Both the position numbers and the translations under genes were made by a program. Shown here piece by piece: positions 43,125 through 52,121 of a stretch of DNA of 64,000 nt. Source of the DNA: an uncultured Bacteroidia bacterium (lineage in GTDB: Bacteria; Bacteroidota; Bacteroidia; Bacteroidales; F082). The notes under the pieces are model-generated. The model was not told the DNA's origin, ran no database searches, and saw only the letters and a program-made list of their open reading frames with translations. How positions within the stretch are numbered: position 1 is the first letter of the stretch; the number at the start of each line of letters is the position of its first letter. The DNA lies in the NCBI GenBank assembly GCA_902786745.1, contig CADADR010000006.1:62001-126000 (forward strand), given 5' to 3'.

Positions 43125-45518
43125 ATGGCTCGAATCTATAAAAAAGGCAAGACCTCCCTCGTGTCTTCCATCCTGAACATCTTGGGCTTGACGGCAGCCT
43201 TCGCCGCGCTCTACATCATCCTTGTGCAGGTGCACCACGACTTCACCTACAACAAGGCGCTCAAAGACAGCGAAAGGATTTATGTCCTTACCATGCCAGA
43301 CCGATTTTCAAACAATGTTTATTCGACATACGTCAATCGTCAGATGTCGGAAGCGGTCATTGCTGCTGTCCCCAGCGTAGAGGCGGGCGGCTGTGCTGCC
43401 AATTTAGGGAGCAACGAAGTTTCCGTACGCTTGGGCGAAGGACAGTCGTCAATCGAATTGAGAGTCACCAGTTTCTCCAAACCCGCCATCGACGTGTTTG
43501 GATTTGAACTTGTTGCCGGCAATTTGGACCATTGGATTAGTAACACGGATGCGGTTATGTCCGAGTCAGCGGCCAAACGCTTGGGCTTGCAGGTGGGCGA
43601 CCATTTCCAATATGGCAACTGGAATTGGACAGATGTCACGGTAGCAGCCATCTACAAGGATATGCCTGTCAACAGCGACCTTTCCTCCATCGACTTTATT
43701 CTGAATCTGGGCGAAGCGGGTATGAGCGATTGGACCCAATGGGGCTGGAATTATTTCATAAAACTCGCAAAGGGTGCTGACCCGAAAGAGTTTGAGGAGA
43801 TTGCCAATAAAGTCGCGTATGACCTTTGGGTGACAGAATTCGACATTGACGAAAGCGATATGACCGAAGCGGATATCGAGGCATCTAAAAAAATGATGTC
43901 ACCTCATCTTATGAAATTGACCGACAACTACTTTGCCGACAATGTCGGGCATCCGGGCAAGTCGGGCAATCGCACCACGACCATCACCTTGCTTGTCATC
44001 GCCATTTTCGTAATGCTCATCGCTTTCATCAATTACATCAACTTTTTCTTCGCGATGGTGCCATTGCGTCTGCGGAGTATCAATACACGCAAGATATTGG
44101 GCAGCAGTCGCTTCCAATTGGTAATGTCATCGGTGGGCGAGTCGGTGCTGATGGTTGTTATCGCTCTTGGACTGGCTGTGGCCGTGGTTACACTGTTCAG
44201 ACAATCCACCTTGGCTGCACTGATTGACACACCGTTGAACTTCGGCCAGAATTTGGGTATTGCGGCTTTGACCATCGGTATCGCCTTGCTCATTTCGGTG
44301 TTGGCCAGCCTCTATCCGGCCTTGTTCTCCACCTCGTTCAATCCCGCTTTTGCCTTGAAAGGCACACTCGGCACCACGCAGAAAGGCAAGGCTTTCCGCA
44401 TCGGCTTGATAGGCTTGCAGTTCACCGTGAGCATCGTGCTGATTATCTGTGCGATTTTTGTTCATCAGCAACGCGATTTCATGATGAATCACGACATGGG
44501 TTTCAATCAAGAAAACCTGCTTCAGTCGAATGTGACATGGGAACTCGCCAGCAACCGTGAAACTGTCGAGAATCGGTTGAAAACAGATGCTGACATCAAG
44601 GACATTGCTTGGGGCGACGGCCCGTTTGTGGCCAACAGCCGTATGGCCTGGAGCCGTCCGTTCAATGACAACGATGTGCAATGGCAGGTTTATCCAGTTT
44701 CTTGGAACTTCCTGCGTTTTATGGGCATCGATATTGTGGAGGGCCGAGACTTTACTCCTGCCGACGAGCAATCGGAAAACGGTGTCTATATCATCAATGA
44801 GACGGCGCAGAAAATGTACAGCATCACCACTGAAGACAGAATCAGGGGCCATAAAGAGGTTCCTGCCGAGATTGCAGGTGTTTGTAGGGACTTCAATTTC
44901 TCTCCTTTGCGCGAAAAGATTGGGCCGTTTGCTTTTTATGTGTATGGCAAGGAGCCGTGGAGCCCGTGCATGAGGCTGTTCATCCGCACTGAAGTTGGCG
45001 TTGATACCCAAGCTTTGATGGAACGCTCAATAAAAACTCTCAACGACCTCGACCCGACATTAGGCGACGGTTTTTCGGTTTGGATGCGTCCGTTTGAACA
45101 AGCCATTGAGAACCAATACAAAAAGGAGCAAAACCTCTCGAAGTTGGTCACGCTGTTCACGATTTTGGCCATCGTCATCTCGCTGATGGGCGTGTTCGGC
45201 TTGGTGATGTTCGAGACGGAGCACCGCCGCAAGGAAATCGGCATCCGTCGTGTGCATGGCGCCACGGTGCAGCAGATCCTGGCGATGTTCAACTCGCGCT
45301 TTGTGAAGATTGTGCTGGTGTGTTTCGTGGTTGCTGTGCCGGTGAGTATCGTCATCATGCGGCGTTATTTGGAAGGCTTCGCTTATCAGGTGCCGCTGCA
45401 TGTTTGGGTGTTTGCCCTTGCACTGTTGGCTGTCTTGGCTGTTACGATATCGGTGGTCTCCTTGCGCAGTCTGCGGGCGGCTACGATGAATCCGGTGAAA
45501 TCGTTAAGGACAGAATAA
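43125..45518 (+). CDS. MacB/FtsX-type ABC permease 5
   Basis: The 797-aa sister of permease 4. Their first 49 residues differ at one position, and the membrane regions (e.g. RTTTITLLVIAIF, SSRFQLVMSSVGESVLMVV) are almost identical even in DNA, while the two periplasmic domains differ much more. This is a tandem duplication with conserved or gene-converted membrane parts and diversified sensor or substrate domains. An insertion here relative to permease 4 reads DIDESDMTEADIEASKKMMS. It ends TMNPVKSLRTE; hairpin copy G follows after 6 bp. Confidence 0.93.
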   Translation: MARIYKKGKTSLVSSILNILGLTAAFAALYIILVQVHHDFTYNKALKDSERIYVLTMPDRFSNNVYSTYVNRQMSEAVIAAVPSVEAGGCAANLGSNEVSVRLGEGQSSIELRVTSFSKPAIDVFGFELVAGNLDHWISNTDAVMSESAAKRLGLQVGDHFQYGNWNWTDVTVAAIYKDMPVNSDLSSIDFILNLGEAGMSDWTQWGWNYFIKLAKGADPKEFEEIANKVAYDLWVTEFDIDESDMTEADIEASKKMMSPHLMKLTDNYFADNVGHPGKSGNRTTTITLLVIAIFVMLIAFINYINFFFAMVPLRLRSINTRKILGSSRFQLVMSSVGESVLMVVIALGLAVAVVTLFRQSTLAALIDTPLNFGQNLGIAALTIGIALLISVLASLYPALFSTSFNPAFALKGTLGTTQKGKAFRIGLIGLQFTVSIVLIICAIFVHQQRDFMMNHDMGFNQENLLQSNVTWELASNRETVENRLKTDADIKDIAWGDGPFVANSRMAWSRPFNDNDVQWQVYPVSWNFLRFMGIDIVEGRDFTPADEQSENGVYIINETAQKMYSITTEDRIRGHKEVPAEIAGVCRDFNFSPLREKIGPFAFYVYGKEPWSPCMRLFIRTEVGVDTQALMERSIKTLNDLDPTLGDGFSVWMRPFEQAIENQYKKEQNLSKLVTLFTILAIVISLMGVFGLVMFETEHRRKEIGIRRVHGATVQQILAMFNSRFVKIVLVCFVVAVPVSIVIMRRYLEGFAYQVPLHVWVFALALLAVLAVTISVVSLRSLRAATMNPVKSLRTE

Positions 45519-45524
45519 TAATAG

Positions 45525-45656
45525 GAGATTCCCTGCGGGAATGGAGGTCGGATGTGGTTGTTGATCGCGGCGGCTTGTGACGCTAACGAATAGGTGGTCT
45601 GTTCTTGCCGCCGCTATATAAAAAAACGACACACTCCATTCCCGTAAGGGAATCTC
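45525..45656 (+). repeat. Interspersed hairpin repeat, copy G
   Basis: Most divergent plus-strand copy (GCGGCGGCTTGTGACGCTAAC inside is altered at the conserved CTACA), with ends GAGATTCCCTGCGGGAATGG and CCCGTAAGGGAATCTC. It lies between permeases 5 and 6. Confidence 0.85.
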
Positions 45657-45676
45657 AAACAACAAAACAAACAACT

Positions 45677-48052
45677 ATGAGCAGTTACATCAAATTCCTC
45701 TCCCGAAACAAACTTTACAGCATCATCGAGGCCATTGGCCTGACGGTGAGCCTCGCCTTCGTGGTCATCATCTTTTGCTATGTGGCGCAGCATATCGCCG
45801 TCACTCGCGAAAACCCACATAGGAAGGAGATTTACGGCGTGGCCATCCAAGACAAGATGCTATATCAATACGGGATGAAAGAGACGATTGGGGAGAGCAT
45901 TCCCGAGATTAAGGCCATCACCGAGTTCGGATGGCTCTATGCCACGGAGATGAAGGCCGACGGGCAGTTGTTGCGTCTGGGACAGGTGCTGGGCTGCGAC
46001 CGCGACTTTTTCGACTTCTTTCCCGTCCAGTTCGCGGAAGGTCAGCCCGACCAGATCAATGAGACTTTGACGGCTTTCGTGTCAGAAGAGATGGCGCAAA
46101 CCCTTTCGCAATCGGGCGAGGTGATTGGGCGGACTATCCAAATGATGAAGCATGACTTCACCGTCGTTGGAGTGTTCACTGACGTGGGCACCTCGCTTTT
46201 CTATTCCAACCCCGATGTGATTGTCAATGTGGATATTACCGATGGCATGACCTATTATGGTGGCTTTGACAGCCCTGCCGTTCCCGCCAACATGTTCGAG
46301 AACGTATGGCTCTTCATCAAGACATTTCCAGATGTCGACCGAGACGCATTGAGCGAGAAGTTGGCCACAGCGACAGAAGTTTTATTCAATAAGATACTTG
46401 GAAGAGAATATCCGGTTGATGCTTCAACAATCAAACTGGTGCGTTTGGATGAGGTGTTTTATTATGACGGACAAACTACACTGAAAAAAGGCGACAAGGT
46501 GATGATGCACAGCCTGTTGGCGGTAGGATTGTTGCTGCTGATTTCCGCATTGTTCAATTATATCAATTTGAACGTCGCCTTGACCAGCAAGCGGGCCAAG
46601 GAGATGGCCACACGAAGGTTGCATGGTGCCACCAAGGGTCGAATCATCGGGAAATACCTGCTTGAATCGCTGGCATTTACACTGGTTTGCATGGTATTGG
46701 GCATCTTGATGGCAAAGGCGCTTGAGCCGCTGGTCAACCGTTTGTTGGGCGATGATGTGGGTGTGAAGATTATGCTCTCGCCGTTTTATCTGGTTTCCTA
46801 TCTGCTCATCGTGATTGTGGTGGCGCTGTTGGCGGGCATCATCCCTGCCACGGTGGTGTCGAGGGCCAAGCCCATCGACGTGGTGACAGGGGCCTTCCGT
46901 TTACGCACCAAGATGGTGCTTTCAAAAGTATTTATTGTGTTGCAAAATGTCATCGCCATCGTGCTGATTGCCTTGGTGATCACGATGGAGGTGCAGATGC
47001 GCCACATGGAACAGCGGCCTGTCGGATGTCGCACGGAGAACCTGTTCTATGTGAATTCCATACTATCGGGCGATGAGGCCTTTGAAAACGACTTGATGGC
47101 CTTGCCTTGTGTGAAACGGATGGGACACTCGTATGGTTATCCTGGCGGTGCCTTTATGGGTACAAAATGGCTGCGCTTCAATGAAAGCGATGATTGGGTT
47201 TCAGTGAAATACCTGTTGTGCGACACCACGGCTTTTGATATGTTTGGGTTTGACATCAAGGCGATGTATGGCCAGCTGGACGAAAACCAATGGCTGTTGA
47301 CGCAAGGTTTGCTGGAGGCCCAGACGGGAATGCCTTTGGAGCAGTTCGACATTGATTCGCTGGGCGTTTGGTACAAGCGTAATCTGCGTTCTGATATGAG
47401 TGGCGTGTTGGGTGATTTCGCCCTTGACGACGCGGCCCATGTAGTGGATGAGACCTTTGGTGCGGTGCAGATTGTTGGAAAGGAGCCGAAGTTCAAGTGG
47501 GTGGCTTACCATCCGGTATTAGAGATTGTGGGTGACCATGCGGAGGCACGCAAAGCCATCATGGCCGTGTACGACAAGCACATGGGTGAAAAAGAGGTCT
47601 ATTGGGAAGCTTGGTCCATTGACTTTATTGACAATTTGCTGCTGTTGCATTTGCGGGACACCAAAAACAGGATGCGCCTTGTGGATATGTTTATGGCAGT
47701 GGCGGTGTTGCTGTCGCTGCTGGGACTGGTGGCCATGAGCACGCATTTTGCCTCCGAGCGCGAGAAGACCATCGCCGTCCGCAAGGTGTTTGGCGGCACG
47801 ATGCAAAGCGAGATTCGCCGTAACTTGAAGGAATACGTCATCATGATTCTTATCGCTAATGTCATCGCCATTCCCATAGCAGTTTGGGTGTGCGGGCGTT
47901 ATTTGGAGGACTTCGTCTACCGCATAGACCTGCATCCCTGGATTTTCGTGGTGACGGTAGTGCTGTCGTTTGTCATCGCCATCGGCTCGGTGCTGTGGCA
48001 AATCGTCTCCGTGGCTCGAGTGAATCCGGTGATGGCGTTGAAGAAGGAATAA
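45677..48052 (+). CDS. MacB/FtsX-type ABC permease 6
   Basis: From MSSYIKFLSRNKLYSIIEAI (45677) the product has 791 residues; codons before this belong to hairpin copy G. It is close to permease 1, sharing YVAQHIAVTRENP and the coupling texts KRAKEMATRRLHGA and EREKTIAVRKVFGGTMQSEI. The tail is VNPVMALKKE. Only 17 bp separate it from permease 7, the tightest gap in the system. Confidence 0.93.
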   Translation: MSSYIKFLSRNKLYSIIEAIGLTVSLAFVVIIFCYVAQHIAVTRENPHRKEIYGVAIQDKMLYQYGMKETIGESIPEIKAITEFGWLYATEMKADGQLLRLGQVLGCDRDFFDFFPVQFAEGQPDQINETLTAFVSEEMAQTLSQSGEVIGRTIQMMKHDFTVVGVFTDVGTSLFYSNPDVIVNVDITDGMTYYGGFDSPAVPANMFENVWLFIKTFPDVDRDALSEKLATATEVLFNKILGREYPVDASTIKLVRLDEVFYYDGQTTLKKGDKVMMHSLLAVGLLLLISALFNYINLNVALTSKRAKEMATRRLHGATKGRIIGKYLLESLAFTLVCMVLGILMAKALEPLVNRLLGDDVGVKIMLSPFYLVSYLLIVIVVALLAGIIPATVVSRAKPIDVVTGAFRLRTKMVLSKVFIVLQNVIAIVLIALVITMEVQMRHMEQRPVGCRTENLFYVNSILSGDEAFENDLMALPCVKRMGHSYGYPGGAFMGTKWLRFNESDDWVSVKYLLCDTTAFDMFGFDIKAMYGQLDENQWLLTQGLLEAQTGMPLEQFDIDSLGVWYKRNLRSDMSGVLGDFALDDAAHVVDETFGAVQIVGKEPKFKWVAYHPVLEIVGDHAEARKAIMAVYDKHMGEKEVYWEAWSIDFIDNLLLLHLRDTKNRMRLVDMFMAVAVLLSLLGLVAMSTHFASEREKTIAVRKVFGGTMQSEIRRNLKEYVIMILIANVIAIPIAVWVCGRYLEDFVYRIDLHPWIFVVTVVLSFVIAIGSVLWQIVSVARVNPVMALKKE

Positions 48053-48069
48053 CATTTAACAACAACAGT

Positions 48070-50433
48070 ATGAACAATACAATTTTCAGACCCAAACACA
48101 AACATTTTCTCATCAACACTTTTTGCTTGATGATTGGCATTACGGCGGCCACTTTGCTGTTCCAGTGGGTGTTGCACGAGTTTTCCTACGATCGTTTTGT
48201 TGAGGACAGCGACCGAATTTACCGCTTGGTGTCGGTGGATAAGGCCACGGGCACAAGATACACAGGCGGAGTCTGCCAATTGCGCTATGACTTGCCTGAG
48301 GCCGTGCCGCAGGTGGAGGAATGTGTGAGCGTGGTTTCACACTATACCAACATGAATCCCAACACGGTCAGAGATATGGAACGCAACGAATCTTTCGAGG
48401 TGATGGCTTTGACGACCAGCGACAATTTCTTCAATGTGTTTACCTATCCCGTAGTGGAAGGTGAACCGCATCACATTCTCAAACCCAACGAAGCGGCCAT
48501 TTCCAAAGAGATGGCGCAAAAACTATATGACGGCTCGGCCATAGGGCAGCCTTTGGTCTGTTCCTATATGCATAAAGAGACCGTATACACCGTCGCTTTG
48601 GTGGTGGATGTGCCAACCAACACGCATCTGCCTTTCGAGGTGGTGATGCCAATGGATAGCCGTCAACTTAATCTTTACCGCAATATCACTGAAAACCAGA
48701 CGATTTATGTCAAGTTGAGGGAAAATGCAATGTTCAGTAAGGCGGAGATGAAACGCTTGGCCAACATCCAAACAGAGAAGTACGACAAGCAGAATTGGTT
48801 GGAATTCCAGCCTTTACGCGACATCCACCTGCACACCGATTACAACGACTCGGAAAGTGTGGGTAACGGCAATGCCTCGTATGTCTGGATTATCATCTTT
48901 GGCATTCTGCTCATTGTGGCGGTCACCATCGTGAATTGCGCCACGCTCGATGTGTCGTATTCGGTGCAGCAAACCAAAAATAGGGTCGTCGAGCGGGTGT
49001 TTGGGTGCAGCGAGTTCAGGATTTTTTCGAGTAACCTATTGGAGACCCTGCTCATCACCCTTGTAGCGATGGGGCTTTCCTTGTTGGCGGTATGGGCATT
49101 GTTGCCTGCGTTCCAGTCGTGGATAGGCGTGCCCGTGCAGTTGCGTTTCGACAAATGGCTGCTCTTTTTCTGCCTTACGCTTTTGGTGCTGTTGCCTTTG
49201 GCGTCAAGCCTTTTCGGGCAATATTGCCTGCGCAGTGTGGCCTTCGCCGATGTGCTGAAAGGCAAGATGCGCCATTTAAAAGGCATCCGCATCAGCAATG
49301 CGAGTTCGGTGTTTCAGGTGGGCCTCTCTTCGCTTGCTGCCGTGTTTACGGTTGTCATTCTGTTGCAACTCACTTTTATGCGACATTCCGACAAAGGCGT
49401 TGATATGTCTAACATTGTGTCACTCAACAGTCTGGTAACACCCTGCTACAAAGTGGGCCCCATTCGTGACGAACTGATGAAAAACCCCGACATCTACAGC
49501 GTTGGCCTTTGTATGGGTGACTTTTCCAAACCTAATGGCTTCGTCAGAGAGGTGGAATGGGAAGGACGAGAAGAAGGGAATGATGCTGTATTTCAGGTGC
49601 TTTATACTGATGGCTATTTCCAAGAGATGGTTGGGATGGAGTTGTTGGCTGGCGATTATTTGAGCAAGGACTTGAATTTGGATGATTATTTTGAGGGCAA
49701 ATACGAAGGGAATGGGCAATATGTGGTCAACGAGGCGGCGATCAAGGCAATGGGCTGGAGCGTAGAGGATGCCATTGGCAAGGATTTGACGTTAACAGTG
49801 ACGTCGGGGAGAATCGTGGGCGTGGTGAAGGATTTCAATTTCTCCGATATGCGTAATGCTGTTTCACCACTTATTATGGAATATGCACCTGAGGCACAGC
49901 CAAACATCGTGGTGAAAATCGCGCCCGAAAACCGACAGCAGACCTTGGCCTATATTCAAGAAGTGGTGCGTCCGTTTAATTTTTCTGATGTGTTTTCCTA
50001 TTCGTTTTTGGGCGAGAAGGAACTCTACCGTGAGGAACGGCAGGTCGGGCATTTGTCGTTGTTGTATTTCCTTGCGGCGATGTTGTTGGCTTTGTTTGGC
50101 TTCTTTGGTGTCGTTTCCTATCATCTGCATCAGGAGTCGCTCAATATGGCAGTGCGCAAGGTGTTTGGTGCCAGTACCCGCGAAGTACAAGGGCATTACC
50201 TGAAAACCAGGTTGCGGATGTACATCCTGCCCGTCATTGCGGCAACGGCGTTGTCGGTCTATTTCTCGTTGCATTGGCTGCAAGGCTTTGCCTATCATGT
50301 GCCCGTTTCCCTCGTGCTGACGGTGGCCGTGTTGTCGTTCTTTGGGGCTTTCCTGCTCCTCTCGCTGATTGTTTCCGGCGTGGTGCAGGTCATTTGCAGC
50401 AAGAGGATTACAGAAGTGTTGCAGAGAGGGTAA
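48070..50433 (+). CDS. MacB/FtsX-type ABC permease 7, altered C-terminus
   Basis: From MNNTIFRPKHKHFLINTFCL (48070) the product has 787 residues; the ~62 in-frame codons before it lie inside permease 6 and are discarded. It is the sole member of its subgroup: TM1 is LMIGITAATLLFQWVLHEF, and the middle coupling helix QTKNRVVERVFGCSEFRIF is atypical (the C-terminal one, NMAVRKVFGA, is normal). It lacks the family tail NPVxALKKE and ends ICSKRITEVLQRG. A matching tail in the same frame is found 73-111 bp downstream (50506-50544), so a 126-bp insertion has replaced its original end. Confidence 0.88.
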   Translation: MNNTIFRPKHKHFLINTFCLMIGITAATLLFQWVLHEFSYDRFVEDSDRIYRLVSVDKATGTRYTGGVCQLRYDLPEAVPQVEECVSVVSHYTNMNPNTVRDMERNESFEVMALTTSDNFFNVFTYPVVEGEPHHILKPNEAAISKEMAQKLYDGSAIGQPLVCSYMHKETVYTVALVVDVPTNTHLPFEVVMPMDSRQLNLYRNITENQTIYVKLRENAMFSKAEMKRLANIQTEKYDKQNWLEFQPLRDIHLHTDYNDSESVGNGNASYVWIIIFGILLIVAVTIVNCATLDVSYSVQQTKNRVVERVFGCSEFRIFSSNLLETLLITLVAMGLSLLAVWALLPAFQSWIGVPVQLRFDKWLLFFCLTLLVLLPLASSLFGQYCLRSVAFADVLKGKMRHLKGIRISNASSVFQVGLSSLAAVFTVVILLQLTFMRHSDKGVDMSNIVSLNSLVTPCYKVGPIRDELMKNPDIYSVGLCMGDFSKPNGFVREVEWEGREEGNDAVFQVLYTDGYFQEMVGMELLAGDYLSKDLNLDDYFEGKYEGNGQYVVNEAAIKAMGWSVEDAIGKDLTLTVTSGRIVGVVKDFNFSDMRNAVSPLIMEYAPEAQPNIVVKIAPENRQQTLAYIQEVVRPFNFSDVFSYSFLGEKELYREERQVGHLSLLYFLAAMLLALFGFFGVVSYHLHQESLNMAVRKVFGASTREVQGHYLKTRLRMYILPVIAATALSVYFSLHWLQGFAYHVPVSLVLTVAVLSFFGAFLLLSLIVSGVVQVICSKRITEVLQRG

Positions 50434-50511
50434 AGTAGAGTGTTTGGATTTGCTTTCTGTAATGAGCAAAATTCAGGAAAAATTGCTTTCTGTAAAAAGC
50501 AAAAAGTGGTG
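50386..50511. mobile_element. Small insertion at the 3' end of permease 7
   Basis: The 126 bp are bounded by GTGGTG on both sides (50380-50385 and 50506-50511), as after a 6-bp target duplication. Removing them joins IVSGVV to MNPVMALKKE, which aligns exactly with the ends of permeases 1 and 6. Inside are two near-identical segments, TTTGCTTTCTGTAATGAGCA and ATTGCTTTCTGTAAAAAGCA. No coding capacity is apparent. Confidence 0.5.
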
Positions 50512-50544
50512 ATGAATCCAGTGATGGCGTTGAAGAAGGAATGA
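50506..50544 (+). pseudogene. Detached C-terminal tail of permease 7
   Basis: Encodes VVMNPVMALKKE followed by a stop, the invariant tail of permeases of this family, with no gene body attached. It is in the same frame as permease 7. Confidence 0.7.
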
Positions 50545-50573
50545 ATCGTTGTCACAAAATCTTCTCTTTTTCC

Positions 50574-50603
50574 TTTGTTTGCGACAATTTATTTGTATTT
50601 TTG
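50574..50603 (+). promoter_or_regulatory. Promoter of the Fic gene
   Basis: TTTG (50574-50577), an 18-bp spacer and TATTTTTG (50596-50603). The Fic gene thus has its own housekeeping-type promoter and is not simply part of operon II. Confidence 0.6.
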
Positions 50604-50655
50604 CCGCAAAATATGCGACGATTTTGACCGAATAACGACGCAAAAACACGGAAAC

Positions 50656-51945
50656 ATGTATATACACGAACATGAGAACTGGACGGATTTCCGTTGGTCG
50701 CCCGAAGCGGTGGCTTTGCCCTTGGACGAAGTCTGTCGCGAACAGGGGAAACTGGTTGGCCGATTGAGTAACTTGGGCTTCGACAGCCAACTGAAGGCCA
50801 TGGCCGAGAACTTGACCCGAGATGTGGTCTATTCCTCCGAGATAGAAGGTATAAGGCTCAATGTGGATGAGGTGCGCTCGTCCATAGCCCGCCGTTTGGG
50901 AATTGAGGGTATGAAGTTTACGCCTTCGTCGCATTATGTCGATGGCGTGGTGGCCGTGATGCTCGATGCGATGGAGCACTTCGACCAGCCTCTGACCAAG
51001 GAGAAGCTTTGTGGATGGCAGTCGGCTTTTTTCCCGTCGGGTTTTAGCGAGGGCTCTAATATTGAGGTTGGAATGTACCGCACTCACGAGGAGCATGTCG
51101 TTTCAGGGCTATGGGGGCGCGAGCGTGTGCATTATATGGCACCTTCTCCCGACCGAGTGGAAGAGGAAATGGTCAAGTTCATTGACTGGTATAATGCCGA
51201 CAAGCCTATCTCTCCCGTCATACGCTCGGCCATAGTGCATCTTTGGTTCGTCTCCATACATCCCTTCGAGGACGGCAACGGCAGGTTGGCGCGCATCCTT
51301 GGCGACATGTACCTTGCCCGTGGCGACAACAGCCGTTTCCGCTTCTACAACATCTCATCGGAGATCAATCGCGACAAGAACCACTATTACGACATCTTGG
51401 AAAGGGTGCAGCACGGCGACGGCGACATCACGGAGTGGGTCGTTTGGTATCTGCATACCCTTTTGGCCGCCATCCGTGAGGCTTCGGCTACGGTGAGCAC
51501 TGTGCTCAACAAAAGCTTCTTTTGGATGCGATTCGCCAGCGTTCCGATGACAGAACGCCAAACCAACACACTGAATCTTTTCCTCGACGGTTACGAAGCC
51601 AAAATCACCTCCAAGACATGGGCGAATTTGAGCAAATGCTCAAAAGACACGGCCATTCGTGACATCCAAGACTTGTTGGAGAAGCATATCCTTATTGTAG
51701 ACATCCCAGGAGCCAAACGTCCCAGCTATTCCATCAATTACGGTGGCGAAACTGACGCCATCGAGACTCGCTTCAGCAATGTTGCCATCCAAGAGGAAGC
51801 GGGAGGCTTTTATCTCATTGCAATCCTCGACGGAAAGACCAAGGTCAGGGAGCGTCTACTCGCTTTGGATGCTGAGCGCTATCAGAAAGGCGACCTGCCC
51901 ATAGCACACCTGTTGGGGAAATACTGCACTTATATGTTGAAGTAA
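50656..51945 (+). CDS. Fic family protein with N-terminal DUF4172-like domain
   Basis: From MYIHEHENWTDFRWSPEAVA the product has 429 residues. The N-terminal domain (LDEVCREQGKLVGRLSNLGF) is DUF4172-like. SSEIEG at 60-65 fits the inhibitory-helix motif (S/T)xxxE(G/N), and HPFEDGNGRLAR from residue 202 is a complete Fic active site with its catalytic His. Fic proteins usually transfer AMP onto target proteins; the intramolecular inhibitory helix means no antitoxin is needed. A winged-helix-like tail (ITSKTWANLSKCSKDTAIRDIQDL) follows. It separates operons II and III, with no evidence that it belongs to the exporter. Confidence 0.92.
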   Translation: MYIHEHENWTDFRWSPEAVALPLDEVCREQGKLVGRLSNLGFDSQLKAMAENLTRDVVYSSEIEGIRLNVDEVRSSIARRLGIEGMKFTPSSHYVDGVVAVMLDAMEHFDQPLTKEKLCGWQSAFFPSGFSEGSNIEVGMYRTHEEHVVSGLWGRERVHYMAPSPDRVEEEMVKFIDWYNADKPISPVIRSAIVHLWFVSIHPFEDGNGRLARILGDMYLARGDNSRFRFYNISSEINRDKNHYYDILERVQHGDGDITEWVVWYLHTLLAAIREASATVSTVLNKSFFWMRFASVPMTERQTNTLNLFLDGYEAKITSKTWANLSKCSKDTAIRDIQDLLEKHILIVDIPGAKRPSYSINYGGETDAIETRFSNVAIQEEAGGFYLIAILDGKTKVRERLLALDAERYQKGDLPIAHLLGKYCTYMLK

Positions 51946-51965
51946 GGCATGAAAATCCTTGCGAC

Positions 51966-52004
51966 TGTAAAGTTTCTTTACACCCACTGTAAAGAAACTT
52001 TACA
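51966..52004. promoter_or_regulatory. Paired activator-binding palindromes, operon III
   Basis: TGTAAAGTTTCTTTACA (51966-51982) and TGTAAAGAAACTTTACA (51988-52004) are identical to the pair before operon II but start 22 instead of 21 bp apart. Confidence 0.85.
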
Positions 52005-52056
52005 CTTTTACAAAAGGGTAAAATTGTATCTTGTTGATTCATATTGTTTTATGGTT

Positions 52057-52072
52057 TTGGCATAGATTATGA
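52057..52072 (+). promoter_or_regulatory. Probable sigma54 promoter, operon III (degenerate -12)
   Basis: TTGGCATAGATTATGA at 52057-52072: GG at 52059-52060, then 10 bases, but GA instead of GC at -12. Its distance to the second palindrome (54 bp to the GG) equals that in the other two operons, which supports it despite the mismatch. It lies inside the open frame upstream of permease 8 and excludes the ATG at 52044. Confidence 0.6.
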
Positions 52073-52121
52073 CATACGACTATCAACAAATCAACAGTTA
52101 AACAATCAACAATCCAACAAA

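Noticed and set aside
47884..48070. N-terminal extension of permease 7 into permease 6
   Set aside because: The extension is an out-of-frame reading of the permease 6 gene; TM1 begins normally after the ATG at 48070.
50656..51945. Fic gene as toxin of a toxin-antitoxin pair
   Set aside because: No small partner gene is adjacent and the protein carries its own inhibitory motif SSEIEG.
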